Of a stretch of 64,000 nt of DNA, positions 7,772 to 16,469 are shown in pieces. Under the pieces are notes generated by a model. The model saw only the letters and a program-made list of their open reading frames with translations. It did no database searches and was not told where the DNA came from. A program made the position numbers and the translations under genes. The stretch spans positions 25,047-89,046 of the forward strand of contig JBDTVG010000217.1 in NCBI GenBank assembly GCA_040007395.1. Direction: 5' to 3'. The DNA is from DATGFK01 sp040007395 (lineage in GTDB: Bacteria; Chloroflexota; Anaerolineae; Aggregatilineales; UBA2796). The stretch's first letter is position 1; each line of letters opens with the position of its first letter.

Positions 7772-10561
7772 ATGATTTCCTCTGCCCCCAATAAATACGG
7801 TCACATCTTTATCAGTTATGCTCGCCTCGATGCTGAGGATTTCGCCAAACGGATCTATGATGATCTGCTCATCGAAAAGATGAATCCTTGGTTGGATAAA
7901 CGCCATATTCGCGTTGGTGTCCCCTTTGATACCAGCATTGAGGACGCGATCAAGGGTTGCGATGTATTTGTATTGATTGTCTCACCGGGCAGCGCGGCCT
8001 CGGATTATTGCCAACTAGAGTTTAAGTGCGCCACCGACGCAAAGAAATCGCTTGCGCCGATCATGTATATTCAGGCGAGTCCGGCCTATCTTGATCCCAA
8101 AATAAACTATATTCCCTATGATGCACAGGATGAACGGATCACACTTGCCCAACTGCGGCAAGCGATCCGAAGCGCCCGCAATGTGCTGCCACAATCGCCG
8201 GAAGCTATCCGCGCCGCCGAACAAGCCGCCACCGCGCAGACTCTTGCTCGACCCATACAAACTAACTTTGGCACGGGCAAGACGCGCAAGCCGAATCAGT
8301 ACCCGCCACGCTTTAGCAACGATTTTCATGATCGCGATACAGAACGCACCACTATTCACCACTCGCTCAAATCGGGGATACGCCTGATCAGCATCTATGG
8401 GCAGGGCGGAGTCGGTAAATCGGCGCTAGCGGTGGAAGTGTTGACCGAACTGGAAGCCGCGCCCGATCTCGCTAGCGTGCCGGACTTGATCGTCGCGCTG
8501 CGTGAGACTCGCGCCAACGCCAGAGAATTGGCAGATCGCGGTATCAGCGTTGAGAAGATTTTCTTGGACACGGCGCGGGCGCTCGGCGGCGATGACCAAG
8601 CCCAGATCGAGGCGATCTGGACGGCGCGGATCGACCTACCGCAAAAATGCCACGCCTTGATCAACGTGTTAGGTGGCAAACGCTGCATTGTGTTGATCGA
8701 CAACATCGAAGTGCTGCAAGACCCGACCAGCCACGAACTGACCGATCCCGATTTGATCACCTTTTTGGAGACGATGCTGCCGATTGCCAGCAACTTGCAA
8801 GTGCTGATCACCAGCCGCGAACGGGTAATCCTGCCGCGTGCCGTGCGCCTCTATGAGAAGCTCATTCCGCTTACGGATGGCTTGCCCACCGATGATTCGA
8901 TTGATCTGCTAACCGCGCTGGATAATGACAGCGGAGTGCGTATTCAGAATGCGCCGCGACTCACGCTGGAAACACTGGTCGAGCGGACGAAGGGCTATCC
9001 GCGTGCGCTAGAATATCTGGCGATTCTGCTCAATGATGATCCCCGCCTGACTCCCGACAAACTGCTGACCACTCCCGCGCTGGTGAAGGCCGAAGTGACT
9101 CAAGCGTTGGCGGATGAAGCCTTCCGGCGGCTGCCACCTGACCAGATGCGCGTGCTAGAAGGCTTGGCGCTGTACGGGCGGCCTTCGAGTCTGCCCGCCT
9201 TGCAATATCTGCTTGCGCCCTATATGGACACCGCCCAGATCGACGCGATTCTGCTCAAGCTGATGGAGTCGTACTTCGTGGCGCACAACCCGATCACCGA
9301 CACTTACGCCATGCACCCGCTCGATCTGGACTATTGCAAGGCGCGGATTCTAGAGGGTACGCCGGAAGATCGCCAACCAAGTGACACGCCGCCGTATACC
9401 CGCTATGCGCTGCTAGACCGTGCCGCGGCCTACTTCCGCTCGATCCGCAAACCCGCCGAGGAGATCGCCCAACTCAAGACGCTGGACGCGCTTGACCCAC
9501 AGTTAGCGGAGTTCGACTACCTTGTAACGCTCGGCGATTTCGATACGGCGGCAGACGTGCTAACCGATATTGATCAGTATCTGCTGCTGTGGGGCTATGC
9601 ACGGCGCGTGGTCGAACTGCACAGCAGCATTGTAGACCGGATTGCAGATAAGTCACTGCATAGCACCAGCCTGAACAACTTGGGCGTTGCCTACAAAAAT
9701 CTGGGGCAAGTGGAGCGAGCGATCGGCTTTTATGAACAGAAATTAGTGATTGTCCGCGAGATCGGCAACCGCCAGAGCGAAGGAGTTACATTGGGCAATC
9801 TGGGCATCGCCTACGCCAATCTGGGGCAAGTCGAGCGGGCAATCGGCTACTATGAGCAAGCCTTAGTGATTGACCGCGAGATCGGCGACCGCCGAGGCGA
9901 AGGGGCTGACTTGGGCAACTTGGGCATTGCCTACAAAAATCTGGGGCAAGTGGAGCGGGCTATCGGCTACTATGAGCAGCAGTTGGTCATCGTCCGCGAG
10001 ATCGGCGACCGCCGGGGCGAAGGCAATGCGTTGGGTAACTTGGGCATCGCCTATCGCAATCTAGGACAATTCGAGCGGGCCATCGACTTCTATGAGCAGG
10101 CCTTAGTAATTAAACGCGAGATCGGCGACCGCCGGGGCGAAGGCAATGCGTTGGGCAACTTGGGCAGCGCCTACGATGATTTGGAGCAATTCGAGCGTGC
10201 CATTGGCTTCTATGAGCAGGCCTTAGTAATCCTCCGCGAGATCGGCGACCGCCGCGGCGAAGGCACTGCGTTGGGCAACTTGGGCAGCGCCTACCGCACT
10301 CTGGGGCAAGTGGAGCGGGCTATTGGCTTCTATGAGCAGGCATTAGTCATTGACCGCGAGATCGGCGACCGTCGGGGCGAAGGCGATGACCTCAACAATC
10401 TGGGGGTGGCCTACGAAAAATTGGAACAGTGGGATAAGGCGTTGGCGCTGTACCGACAGGCGCTGGTCATTCGCAAGGAGATCGGTAATCCGCAGTCGAT
10501 TGCACTGACCGAGGGCAACATTCAGGATGTGCTGGGCAAGGGCGCACAGGAGGGCGGCTAG
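7772..10561 (+). CDS. TIR / NB-ARC STAND NTPase / TPR protein (predicted NLR-like conflict protein)
   Basis: This 929-residue protein has an effector-switch-sensor layout. Residues 8-130 form a TIR domain (HIFISYARLD at the start, WLDKRHIRVG in the middle, FVLIVSPGSAAS before the helix that holds Glu83 in CQLEF, the position of the catalytic glutamate in TIR NADases). A STAND ATPase follows, with P-loop GQGGVGKSA at about 210-218, Walker B CIVLIDNIEVL near 305 and the sensor LQVLITSRERV near 345, then a winged-helix region to about 600. Residues 634-913 are seven 40-residue TPRs of the NLGxAYxxLGQxERAI..YEQAL type, almost identical to each other. Known relatives act in antiphage or regulated-death systems, where the sensor triggers NAD+ consumption (established for some TIR-STAND proteins; inferred here). 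No signal peptide or membrane segment is visible. It stands alone between repeat clusters. Confidence 0.9.
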   Translation: MISSAPNKYGHIFISYARLDAEDFAKRIYDDLLIEKMNPWLDKRHIRVGVPFDTSIEDAIKGCDVFVLIVSPGSAASDYCQLEFKCATDAKKSLAPIMYIQASPAYLDPKINYIPYDAQDERITLAQLRQAIRSARNVLPQSPEAIRAAEQAATAQTLARPIQTNFGTGKTRKPNQYPPRFSNDFHDRDTERTTIHHSLKSGIRLISIYGQGGVGKSALAVEVLTELEAAPDLASVPDLIVALRETRANARELADRGISVEKIFLDTARALGGDDQAQIEAIWTARIDLPQKCHALINVLGGKRCIVLIDNIEVLQDPTSHELTDPDLITFLETMLPIASNLQVLITSRERVILPRAVRLYEKLIPLTDGLPTDDSIDLLTALDNDSGVRIQNAPRLTLETLVERTKGYPRALEYLAILLNDDPRLTPDKLLTTPALVKAEVTQALADEAFRRLPPDQMRVLEGLALYGRPSSLPALQYLLAPYMDTAQIDAILLKLMESYFVAHNPITDTYAMHPLDLDYCKARILEGTPEDRQPSDTPPYTRYALLDRAAAYFRSIRKPAEEIAQLKTLDALDPQLAEFDYLVTLGDFDTAADVLTDIDQYLLLWGYARRVVELHSSIVDRIADKSLHSTSLNNLGVAYKNLGQVERAIGFYEQKLVIVREIGNRQSEGVTLGNLGIAYANLGQVERAIGYYEQALVIDREIGDRRGEGADLGNLGIAYKNLGQVERAIGYYEQQLVIVREIGDRRGEGNALGNLGIAYRNLGQFERAIDFYEQALVIKREIGDRRGEGNALGNLGSAYDDLEQFERAIGFYEQALVILREIGDRRGEGTALGNLGSAYRTLGQVERAIGFYEQALVIDREIGDRRGEGDDLNNLGVAYEKLEQWDKALALYRQALVIRKEIGNPQSIALTEGNIQDVLGKGAQEGG
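9671..10510 (+). repeat. Seven tandem 120-bp repeats encoding TPRs
   Basis: The 3' third of the TIR gene is built from seven 120-bp units in phase with the codons. Phrases such as GCGAGATCGGCGACCGCC and GGGGCAAGTGGAGCG recur at fixed 120-bp steps. The central units (2-6) are nearly identical at DNA level; the first and last differ more. This points to recent unit duplication or gene conversion, so the copy number may vary between strains. Confidence 0.92.
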
Positions 10562-10584
10562 GTGGGGGTGTTGTTTGCCCTCAC

Positions 10585-10832
10585 CCTTGTAGGGACAATG
10601 CTTGCGTTGTCCGGCCTTTACCGCGTGCAATCGATCCATGATCGCGGACAGGGCAGGCCCTGTCCCTACACCAAACGGGATTTCGGCGGGACAATGCCCG
10701 CGTTGTCCGGCATGGGCGGGGTGGTGTTCGCCCTCACCCTAAGTCCCTCTCCCTCAGGGCGAGGGACTTCAATACACGGGCATTTTCTCCCCTCGCCTTT
10801 GGGAGAGGGGCCGGGGGTGAGGGCAATCCGGT
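10585..10832. repeat. Composite block of family A and family B repeats
   Basis: 10585-10712 has family A palindromes (TAGGGACAATGCTTGCGTTG, GGACAGGGCAGGCCCTGTCC, GGGACAATGCCCGCGTTGTCC). 10733-10832 has a family B core (CCTCACCCTAAGTCCCTCTC .. GGAGAGGGGCCGGGGGTGAGG) without its terminal inverted repeats. Several open frames cross the block, but they are made of repeat sequence and are not counted as genes. The block abuts the truncated end of the transsulfuration relic. Confidence 0.7.
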
Positions 10833-10857
10833 ATGGACGTTGTCCGGCATTTACCCG

Positions 10858-10980
10858 TGTCTGCAAAAATCGGGTGATCTGCAAGGCGCTTTCGTTCTGC
10901 TGCCGAATCCGCAAATGGAGCGTTTTCATGCCGCGCAACAGCAGGTACGCCGCCATCGGATCGAGTGTTGCGCCGACCCT
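10858..10980 (-). pseudogene. Relic of a PLP-dependent transsulfuration enzyme (Cys/Met metabolism family)
   Basis: On the minus strand about 40 codons read VGATLDPMAAYLLLRGMKTL followed by HLRIRQQNESALQITRFLQ. This is the conserved GGTLDPxAAxLLLRGLKTLxLRxxxQ block in the C-terminal half of cystathionine gamma-synthase / methionine gamma-lyase type enzymes. The reading frame then runs straight into a family B repeat, and no other part of the enzyme is found on either side. It is therefore a dead fragment. The DNA between here and 11530 may hold more decayed sequence that I cannot recognise. Confidence 0.7.
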
Positions 10981-11040
10981 GCCACCACGCCACCTAGCCC
11001 ATCAGCTTCGACGTTTCTGCACTGAAAATGTGGCCTAGCT

Positions 11041-11530
11041 GCATACTGGCCCGATCTTATACTAGGACGATCTCGACGCATAAGGCTTTCAGATTCTGTC
11101 TAGTTTGCGCGGCACTTTTCCAGCGGTGAAAATCGCCATGATGGGATAAGGCGACCTTCGATACTGTTCAGTCATTCGTGGTGCCCAGTAAAGCAGTGAA
11201 ACTCGACAAATTGCCAAATCTTACCGACGAGGAAAACAGCTTGTGGTAATACTTGGTAGCACACACTTCGTTTGGCACAGGAACGAATCCCTTATACTTT
11301 CGCTGTGCAGCAACTCAAAACATGCGGGTAGAATGCTAGATAACCAGTGGTGCAAATAGCAAACTCAGCAATGCTGAGTTTGAATCACGTTGGATGCGTT
11401 TGCCCGGAGGTATGACCGCTAAAGTCTGGCGGGGAAATCTCTCAGGAGCGTGCGCTGTTTGGAAGCAAATCAAAGCATTTCAAACTGCACACGCTCGCCG
11501 TTGAGAAATAACTGAGAAGGACGACTGGCT
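11041..11530. other. Gene-free stretch with two inverted repeats
   Basis: No convincing gene is seen. A perfect hairpin (AAACTCAGC AAT GCTGAGTTT) lies at 11361-11381. A larger imperfect inverted repeat has arms at about 11439-11455 and 11488-11506 (GAGCGTGCGC against GCACACGCTC). Either could end the minus-strand ABC transporter transcript that stops at 11531, although neither is followed by a clear T-run on that strand. Confidence 0.4.
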
Positions 11531-12787
11531 TCAGGCCAAGCCGGATCGTCTCTGGCTCCGACGCGACAGTGCATCGACGGCGGCTGCCATGAGCAGCACC
11601 AACCCAGTCACGATGAACTGGCTTCCGGCGCTGAGGCCGAGCAACCCCATACCACTCTGGACACTGGCGATCACCAGCGCACCGAGTACCGCGCTAGAAA
11701 CCTTCCCGCGTCCACCGAACAGGCTTGTCCCGCCGATAACCGCCGCTGCAATCGAGTTGAGCAGTAAGTCGCCGCCGCCCGCATTCGTAGCGACAGAGCG
11801 CAACCGCGCAGCAAGGACAATGCCACCCAACCCCGCCATCAGGCTGGAGATCATGAACACCATAATACGGATCTGTTCAACTTTGATACCTGCCCGCCGT
11901 GCGGCTTCTTTGTTGCCGCCAATCGCGTAGACATAGCGACCAAAGCGGGTTCGTTCCGCCAAAAAGGAAAGTCCCCCCAGCAGAAACAGCAGAATAACAC
12001 CAATTAATGGCACACCCCGATCCTGATCGGCGATGAAAATAACAATCAAGATCAGCAAGCCCAGAAACGCTACCTGTGCGCCGGCAACAATCGGCGGCGT
12101 GTAAGATAAGTTAGCACTCCTGCGGATGCGAATCCGACTGTACTGGTTATAGGCAAGGTACAGGATAAATAGAGCGCCTGCTAACCAACCGATTTGGTGG
12201 GGCAAGTAACTGTTGGTAAGCCCTAGAATGGTGTTATCCTGCAAGATGATGGTGCCGCCTTCCCCGATAATCAGCAGCACGACACCGTTCCAAGCGAGCA
12301 ACCCGGCGAGCGTGACGACGAAGGCGGGGATTTGGATAACCGTAATGATCAAGCCGTGCAGAACACCGATCGCAGCGGCAATCAACAGCGCTAGCGGCAA
12401 CGCCACATACCACGGAATAACGGTAGGCGGCCTTAACATAAGGGTCAGCGCGACAGCGGCGACGGCGCTCACATAACCAACAGAAAGGTCAATTTCTCCC
12501 AGCAAAAGGACAAAGACCACGCCGTAGGCTATCGTTGTGATCCCGGCCATTTGCAGAATCAGATTGACGAAATTGCGAGGGGTTAGGAAATTTTCATTTT
12601 GCGTCTGAAAGATCACTGCAATGATGATCAGCCCGACGATAATCGGCAGCGATCCAAGATCGCCAGCGCGTAACCGCCGCAAATAACCTCGCACAAAAGT
12701 GACGGGAGACTGCTGTATCTCGCTTGCCAGCATTGGGTTGGGCACCGCGTCTGGGGCATCGTTTATGGAGTCGTTCGTCGTGGTCAT
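11531..12787 (-). CDS. Sugar ABC transporter permease (XylH/RbsC type)
   Basis: This 418-residue polytopic inner-membrane permease belongs to the BPD_transp_2 (ribose/xylose) family. After a soluble lead of about 35 residues there are roughly ten hydrophobic segments. The family signature is seen in GEIDLSVGYVSAVAAVALTL (second helix), GLAWNGV-like AGLLAWNGVVLL, and the late conserved GGNKEAARRAGI and NSIAAAVIGGTSLFGGRGKV blocks. It is the last gene of a three-gene minus-strand unit (binding protein, ATPase, permease) and follows the ATPase by 3 bp, so the two are translationally coupled. The length fits XylH rather than the shorter RbsC. The substrate is inferred to be a pentose or related monosaccharide. 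Confidence 0.9.
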   Translation of the reverse strand: MTTTNDSINDAPDAVPNPMLASEIQQSPVTFVRGYLRRLRAGDLGSLPIIVGLIIIAVIFQTQNENFLTPRNFVNLILQMAGITTIAYGVVFVLLLGEIDLSVGYVSAVAAVALTLMLRPPTVIPWYVALPLALLIAAAIGVLHGLIITVIQIPAFVVTLAGLLAWNGVVLLIIGEGGTIILQDNTILGLTNSYLPHQIGWLAGALFILYLAYNQYSRIRIRRSANLSYTPPIVAGAQVAFLGLLILIVIFIADQDRGVPLIGVILLFLLGGLSFLAERTRFGRYVYAIGGNKEAARRAGIKVEQIRIMVFMISSLMAGLGGIVLAARLRSVATNAGGGDLLLNSIAAAVIGGTSLFGGRGKVSSAVLGALVIASVQSGMGLLGLSAGSQFIVTGLVLLMAAAVDALSRRSQRRSGLA

Positions 12788-12790
12788 GGC

Positions 12791-13552
12791 CTATTCCATC
12801 CCCGGTACACGTTGCACTGTGCCTGCCGTAATGGCATATACCACTTCTTCTTGAGTCGTGTCGGTGGTGGCAAATTCAGTGACTTTATGCCCTAACCGCA
12901 ACACCATAATCCGATCCGATGCTTCAAAGACATCATGCAGGTTATGCGAAATCAGCACAACGGCAAGCCCTTTTTGCGCTAACCGCCGTACCAGATCGAG
13001 CACCTGACGAGTCTGAGCAACACCGAGGGCGGCGGTTGGCTCATCCAGAATCACCACCCGCGAGTTCCACATCACTGCTTTGGCGACGGCAATCACTTGG
13101 CGCTGCCCACCAGACAACGATGCTACGGGTTGACGCACCGAGCGCAGCGTGGTGACTGCCAGTGACGTGAGCGTTTCGATACAGTCATGTTCCATACTGG
13201 CCTCGTTCAGCCGCCACGGCGCTTGGACACGCTCTCGACCCAGAAACATATTGGCGACCACATCCAGATTATCCGCCAGCGCCAGATCCTGATAGACGAC
13301 TTCGATCCCAAGCGCTGCACTATCGCGTGGGGTCAGGATCGTAACTGGTTTGCCGTCGAAATAGATTTGCCCTTCATCAAAGGGATAAATACCAGCGATG
13401 CCCTTAATAAGAGTCGATTTGCCTGCGCCGTTGTCGCCCACGAGCGCCATAACTTCGCCCGCTTTTACTTGGAAGTCAATTTTGGTCAGGGCTTCGATTG
13501 CGCCAAAACGCTTCGTTACCCCTTTTAATTCGAGTAAAGGTTGGTCAGCCAA
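12791..13552 (-). CDS. Sugar ABC transporter ATPase, single nucleotide-binding domain
   Basis: This cytoplasmic ATPase energises sugar import. It has the Walker A motif (GDNGAGKST), the Q-loop (VVYQDLAL), the signature (SLSGGQRQ), Walker B with catalytic Glu (VVILDEPTAAL) and the H-loop His (VLISHNLHDVF). Q-R-Q in the signature and LADNLDV match the monosaccharide (CUT2) class. The usual CUT2 ATPase (XylG, RbsA) has two fused ATPase halves and about 500 residues. This one is 253 aa and has only one half, so it must act as a homodimer. It lies 118 bp after the binding-protein gene and 3 bp before the permease. Confidence 0.9.
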   Translation of the reverse strand: MADQPLLELKGVTKRFGAIEALTKIDFQVKAGEVMALVGDNGAGKSTLIKGIAGIYPFDEGQIYFDGKPVTILTPRDSAALGIEVVYQDLALADNLDVVANMFLGRERVQAPWRLNEASMEHDCIETLTSLAVTTLRSVRQPVASLSGGQRQVIAVAKAVMWNSRVVILDEPTAALGVAQTRQVLDLVRRLAQKGLAVVLISHNLHDVFEASDRIMVLRLGHKVTEFATTDTTQEEVVYAITAGTVQRVPGME

Positions 13553-13596
13553 CTTGTTGCCTCTTTGTGAGATGCTCTATGTAAAATGCTAATTGC

Positions 13597-13632
13597 GAAA
13601 GTGGGAATGCCGTTTGCGACATCCCCACTTTC
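13597..13632 (-). terminator. Strong hairpin between binding-protein and ATPase genes
   Basis: On the minus strand, GAAAGTGGGGATG pairs with CATTCCCACTTTC around a loop of about ten bases. There is no T-run. In many sugar and maltose operons a hairpin after the binding-protein gene protects its mRNA or partly stops transcription, so that binding protein is made in excess; the same role is inferred here. Confidence 0.65.
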
Positions 13633-13670
13633 CTCAATTACTTATCAGGTTCTATTGCGAAAGCGAAAGG

Positions 13671-14846
13671 TTACTTGGCAACCGTGGGAGCCATGGTCGC
13701 AGCCATCATCGCGTCTGATGTGGGAGCCATAGTTGCTGCCATCATTGCATCTGGCGGGCAGTACTGCGCGAAGTCGCCAACGCAGATTTCGGCCCATGTA
13801 CGGAAACCGTCAGCAATGACAGTTTCCTTGATGTTATCTTTGGTCACGGCAACGGGAACCAGCAATACGGAAGGTACAGCTTTGTTACCAGCGGTGTTCT
13901 TGCCACCATCGGTGTTGTCAACCGTACCAGTCGCCATGGCTTTGGTGTCGGTGCCTTTGACGATTGCAACAGCTAAACCAGCGGCGGCTTCGGCTTCGGC
14001 CTTGATCGCCTTGTAGACGGTCATGCTCTGCTTGCCGGCGAGGATGTTCTGGATGCCACCGACGGTCGCGTCTTGACCAGTCACGGGGATGGGCTTGAGA
14101 CCCTGATTTGCCAGCGCAGCGATAACCGCACCTGCCAGACCGTCATTGGCGGCGATGGCGGCATCGATCTTGCCATTGGCTTTGGTGAGCATCTGCTCGA
14201 AGATTGTCAGTGCCTTCTGGTTGTCCCAATCGGGCACGGACTGGTCATCGACCTTGGTCCACTCTTTGGAGTCATACAGCGGTTGAGTAACCGAGTCGTA
14301 ACCATTCTTGAAGAGGGTTGCGTTGTTGTCGGTGGGCGAACCGTTCAGTTCAGCAACATTGGGGTTCTTGAGGCCAGCAGCCTTGACGGCGGCGACCAAA
14401 CCTTCACCCTGAAGCTTACCAACGGCGGTGTTGTCGAAGCTGACATAGAAGTCTGCGCCGGCACCTTGAATGGTCAGGCGGTCATAGTCGATGACGGCAA
14501 CCTTCGCTTCACGGGCTTTGGCGATGATCGCTGCGCCGCTACCGCTGTCGAGGTTGACGAACAGGATAACCTTTGCGCCATTGGTGATGGCTTGGTCGGC
14601 CTGAGTCGCTTGCTTCGTGGCATCGCCACCAGCGTTGACGATGCTGTAGGTTACGCCGGCAGCTTTGAAGGCGGCTTCGAGGAATTTACGGTCATCGGCT
14701 TCCCAACGGGCGGAAGAAGCGCTGTCGGGCAGCAGAACGGCTACATCGGCACTGCCTTGTGCTTTGGCGGTTGAAGTGAGGCTGAAAGCGGCAAAGGAGC
14801 TAACAATGAGAAGCAAGGACAGAAGAAGAGATACTGATCTACGCAT
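13671..14846 (-). CDS. Sugar ABC transporter substrate-binding protein (XylF-like)
   Basis: This is a 391-residue secreted periplasmic-type binding protein of the Peripla_BP_4 family. It begins with a signal peptide (MRRSVSLLLSLLLIVSSFAA, cleavage probably after AKAQ). The mature part has VAVLLPDSASSARWEADDRK and the VAVIDYDRL block close to XylF, then NGSPTDNNATLFKNG and GQDATVGGIQNIL. No lipobox cysteine is seen. The last 25 residues are an odd tandem repeat (DAMMAATMAPT twice), unlike the family, perhaps a spacer or surface tether. AGGG lies about ten bases before the ATG at 14846. First gene of the importer unit; an 800-bp AT-rich region upstream probably holds its control sites. Confidence 0.92.
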   Translation of the reverse strand: MRRSVSLLLSLLLIVSSFAAFSLTSTAKAQGSADVAVLLPDSASSARWEADDRKFLEAAFKAAGVTYSIVNAGGDATKQATQADQAITNGAKVILFVNLDSGSGAAIIAKAREAKVAVIDYDRLTIQGAGADFYVSFDNTAVGKLQGEGLVAAVKAAGLKNPNVAELNGSPTDNNATLFKNGYDSVTQPLYDSKEWTKVDDQSVPDWDNQKALTIFEQMLTKANGKIDAAIAANDGLAGAVIAALANQGLKPIPVTGQDATVGGIQNILAGKQSMTVYKAIKAEAEAAAGLAVAIVKGTDTKAMATGTVDNTDGGKNTAGNKAVPSVLLVPVAVTKDNIKETVIADGFRTWAEICVGDFAQYCPPDAMMAATMAPTSDAMMAATMAPTVAK

Positions 14847-15664
14847 AGTTTTTTTCCCTCAAATTGTAGAAAATGAAATTTTGTGATCGAGAAGTCAAGA
14901 CATTTAGGTCGATTCTTGAGTGTTGGGAGGAATACTTATTAGTGGTCGATATTTTTCTCCTAATTGAAGTGAAATTAGGCTGTCACTCATTGAACACTAA
15001 ACCAGCTACACTTCGTTTTCGAAGTCTATGCCGTTGGAAGTTTAGCAATCAACATGAGTAAGCTTACCTCAAATATTTGCTGCTGCCAATGAGTATCATA
15101 TTAAATATCCATTAGATTAGAATTAGGTTTGGGAAACGCGATTCAAATAACCATTATAGGATTGTAATACTCGGCAGCAACCATTTCAGATTATAGTGCC
15201 GATTAGCCAATTACGCATCTATCCTGAATTGTTTATTTATTCTAGACCACTCAGATTTAATGATTGCTGTAGAAACTGTCCTAATGGCTGCCCAATAAAC
15301 TTTATGCTCTTTTCATGCTTTGGTAGGTTGCATCTTACATATTACATATTACACCACAACGCTATAGGTAAACACATCAAATTTATCCACACTGCGATCA
15401 GGGATATGATGACAGACAACGCAAGCATTGTCCCCACAGAACACGATTGGGTGGTAGGGGCAGAGTCCACCCTCTCCGCTACAGGATTGAACACCCATGC
15501 TTAAGACGATGGCAGATGCGGTGAATGCCCCCCATCTGCCAACTATATACAGGTCTAATTCCTCGCCGCTGGCGTGAGGTAAATTTTGGATAGTCGTGTA
15601 CAGGTTAGTGATGAGGCACAGTCTTGAATGGGAGAGCAACATTGCCACTCTCCCATCGTGCCGA
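14847..15664. other. AT-rich gene-free region upstream of the sugar importer
   Basis: No gene is supported in these 800 bp. The part from 14850 to about 15380 is far richer in A and T than its surroundings. It has a TTGACT at about 14893-14898 on the minus strand, but no well-spaced -10 box could be matched to it. A family A repeat lies at 15412-15478 (GACAACGCAAGCATTGTCCC..). The AT-rich part is the likely promoter and regulator region of the importer. Confidence 0.5.
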
Positions 15665-16192
15665 TCAGTGGTCGAATCGCCAGCGTGTGGCACCATTCGG
15701 CTCTGCGGTGGCAACCCCAAAGGCGGTATGAATCGTGAAGCGGTAGAGGTACCAGGGCGGTCTGCCAGCGCTCGGAGCGCTGTACGGGGCTGTGAAGGCA
15801 TCACCCTGCACCTCGGCGGGCCATTCGCCGTCGTCACGGTATAGTTTGGCGATCCGCTCTAGCGTGGGTTGATCGGTAACTCTGCTTGCTTCGCCTTCTA
15901 GAATGAGATCGATACCTTCCAGTTTGACCGAGATCGTACAAGCCGGGTTCGCGGCTAGGTTGCGAGACTTGCGGGTCTCAGGACCACTGACCATATAGAG
16001 ATCGCCGTCGAACCACATCGCGCCGACCCCGGCTGCATGTGGACGACCATCCGGTCCTGACGTTCCTAGAAAGAATGTGAGGTTGGGTCCCGGTGGGTGG
16101 GCTGCCAGAAGATCATGCGGTCTGCTCCATAACAGCGTAGGTGATCCATAAATGTCGAGATTAGTGACATCGACGGGTGCTCGGTCAGTCAT
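15665..16192 (-). CDS. Pyridoxamine 5'-phosphate oxidase-like FMN-binding protein
   Basis: This 175-residue protein has the split beta-barrel of the PNPOx-like superfamily. The core strands are FFLGTSGPDGRPHAAGVGAMW, DLYMVSGPETRKSRNLAANP (conserved KxRNLxxNP block) and CTISVKLEGIDLILEGEASR, followed by a C-terminal RFTIHTAFGVATAEPNGATRW strand; each is given here only as read in the translation and in parts. Members bind FMN, F420 or haem and reduce or oxidise small molecules, and many remain uncharacterised. It is not the true pdxH, which has a distinct C-terminal signature. Start: ATG at 16192, preceded by AGGAGGTGAA. No functional link to its neighbours is visible. Confidence 0.85.
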   Translation of the reverse strand: MTDRAPVDVTNLDIYGSPTLLWSRPHDLLAAHPPGPNLTFFLGTSGPDGRPHAAGVGAMWFDGDLYMVSGPETRKSRNLAANPACTISVKLEGIDLILEGEASRVTDQPTLERIAKLYRDDGEWPAEVQGDAFTAPYSAPSAGRPPWYLYRFTIHTAFGVATAEPNGATRWRFDH

Positions 16193-16405
16193 CTGTTCAC
16201 CTCCTACATCCTTCCATCAACAGTGTCTCAGTGTATATCCTTATTACCGGCACATGACTACCAAATTTTGAGGTGATTTCCCGTTACAAATCCGCCCATT
16301 ATCTTGACCGGAACAAGTTCTTATGCTAACTTATGTCCCTTGGATTAATGTTACGTTTGAGTTGCGTGAGTTTTTAAGTACCATTAAATGCACATTTATC
16401 CTTTC

Positions 16406-16434
16406 TTGACAAAGTTTGCGGGTTCCGGTACGAT
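16406..16434 (+). promoter_or_regulatory. Sigma-70-type promoter of the F0 operon
   Basis: TTGACA at 16406-16411 is followed by exactly 17 bp and TACGAT at 16429-16434. The predicted start site would give a short leader of about 30 bases before the atpZ ATG at 16470. Confidence 0.8.
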
Positions 16435-16469
16435 TGTGACAGAATACGCAAGCAGGCATTAACTCTAAA

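Noticed and set aside
9671..10510. CRISPR-like regular repeats
   Set aside because: The 120-bp period is in codon phase with no spacers; these are TPR-coding units.
10562..11038. Open frames across 10562-11038 on both strands
   Set aside because: They are translations of the family A and B repeats (for example LTLSPSPSGRG and LTPGPSPKGEG), apart from the recognised relic on the minus strand.
11180..11250. A 24-codon frame VVPSKAVKLDKLPNL.. in the gap after the relic
   Set aside because: No start signals, no family match, and too short to support.
14073..14774. A 233-codon plus-strand frame opposite the sugar-binding protein
   Set aside because: It is the antisense shadow of a gene with a signal peptide and clear family blocks; no ribosome-binding site.
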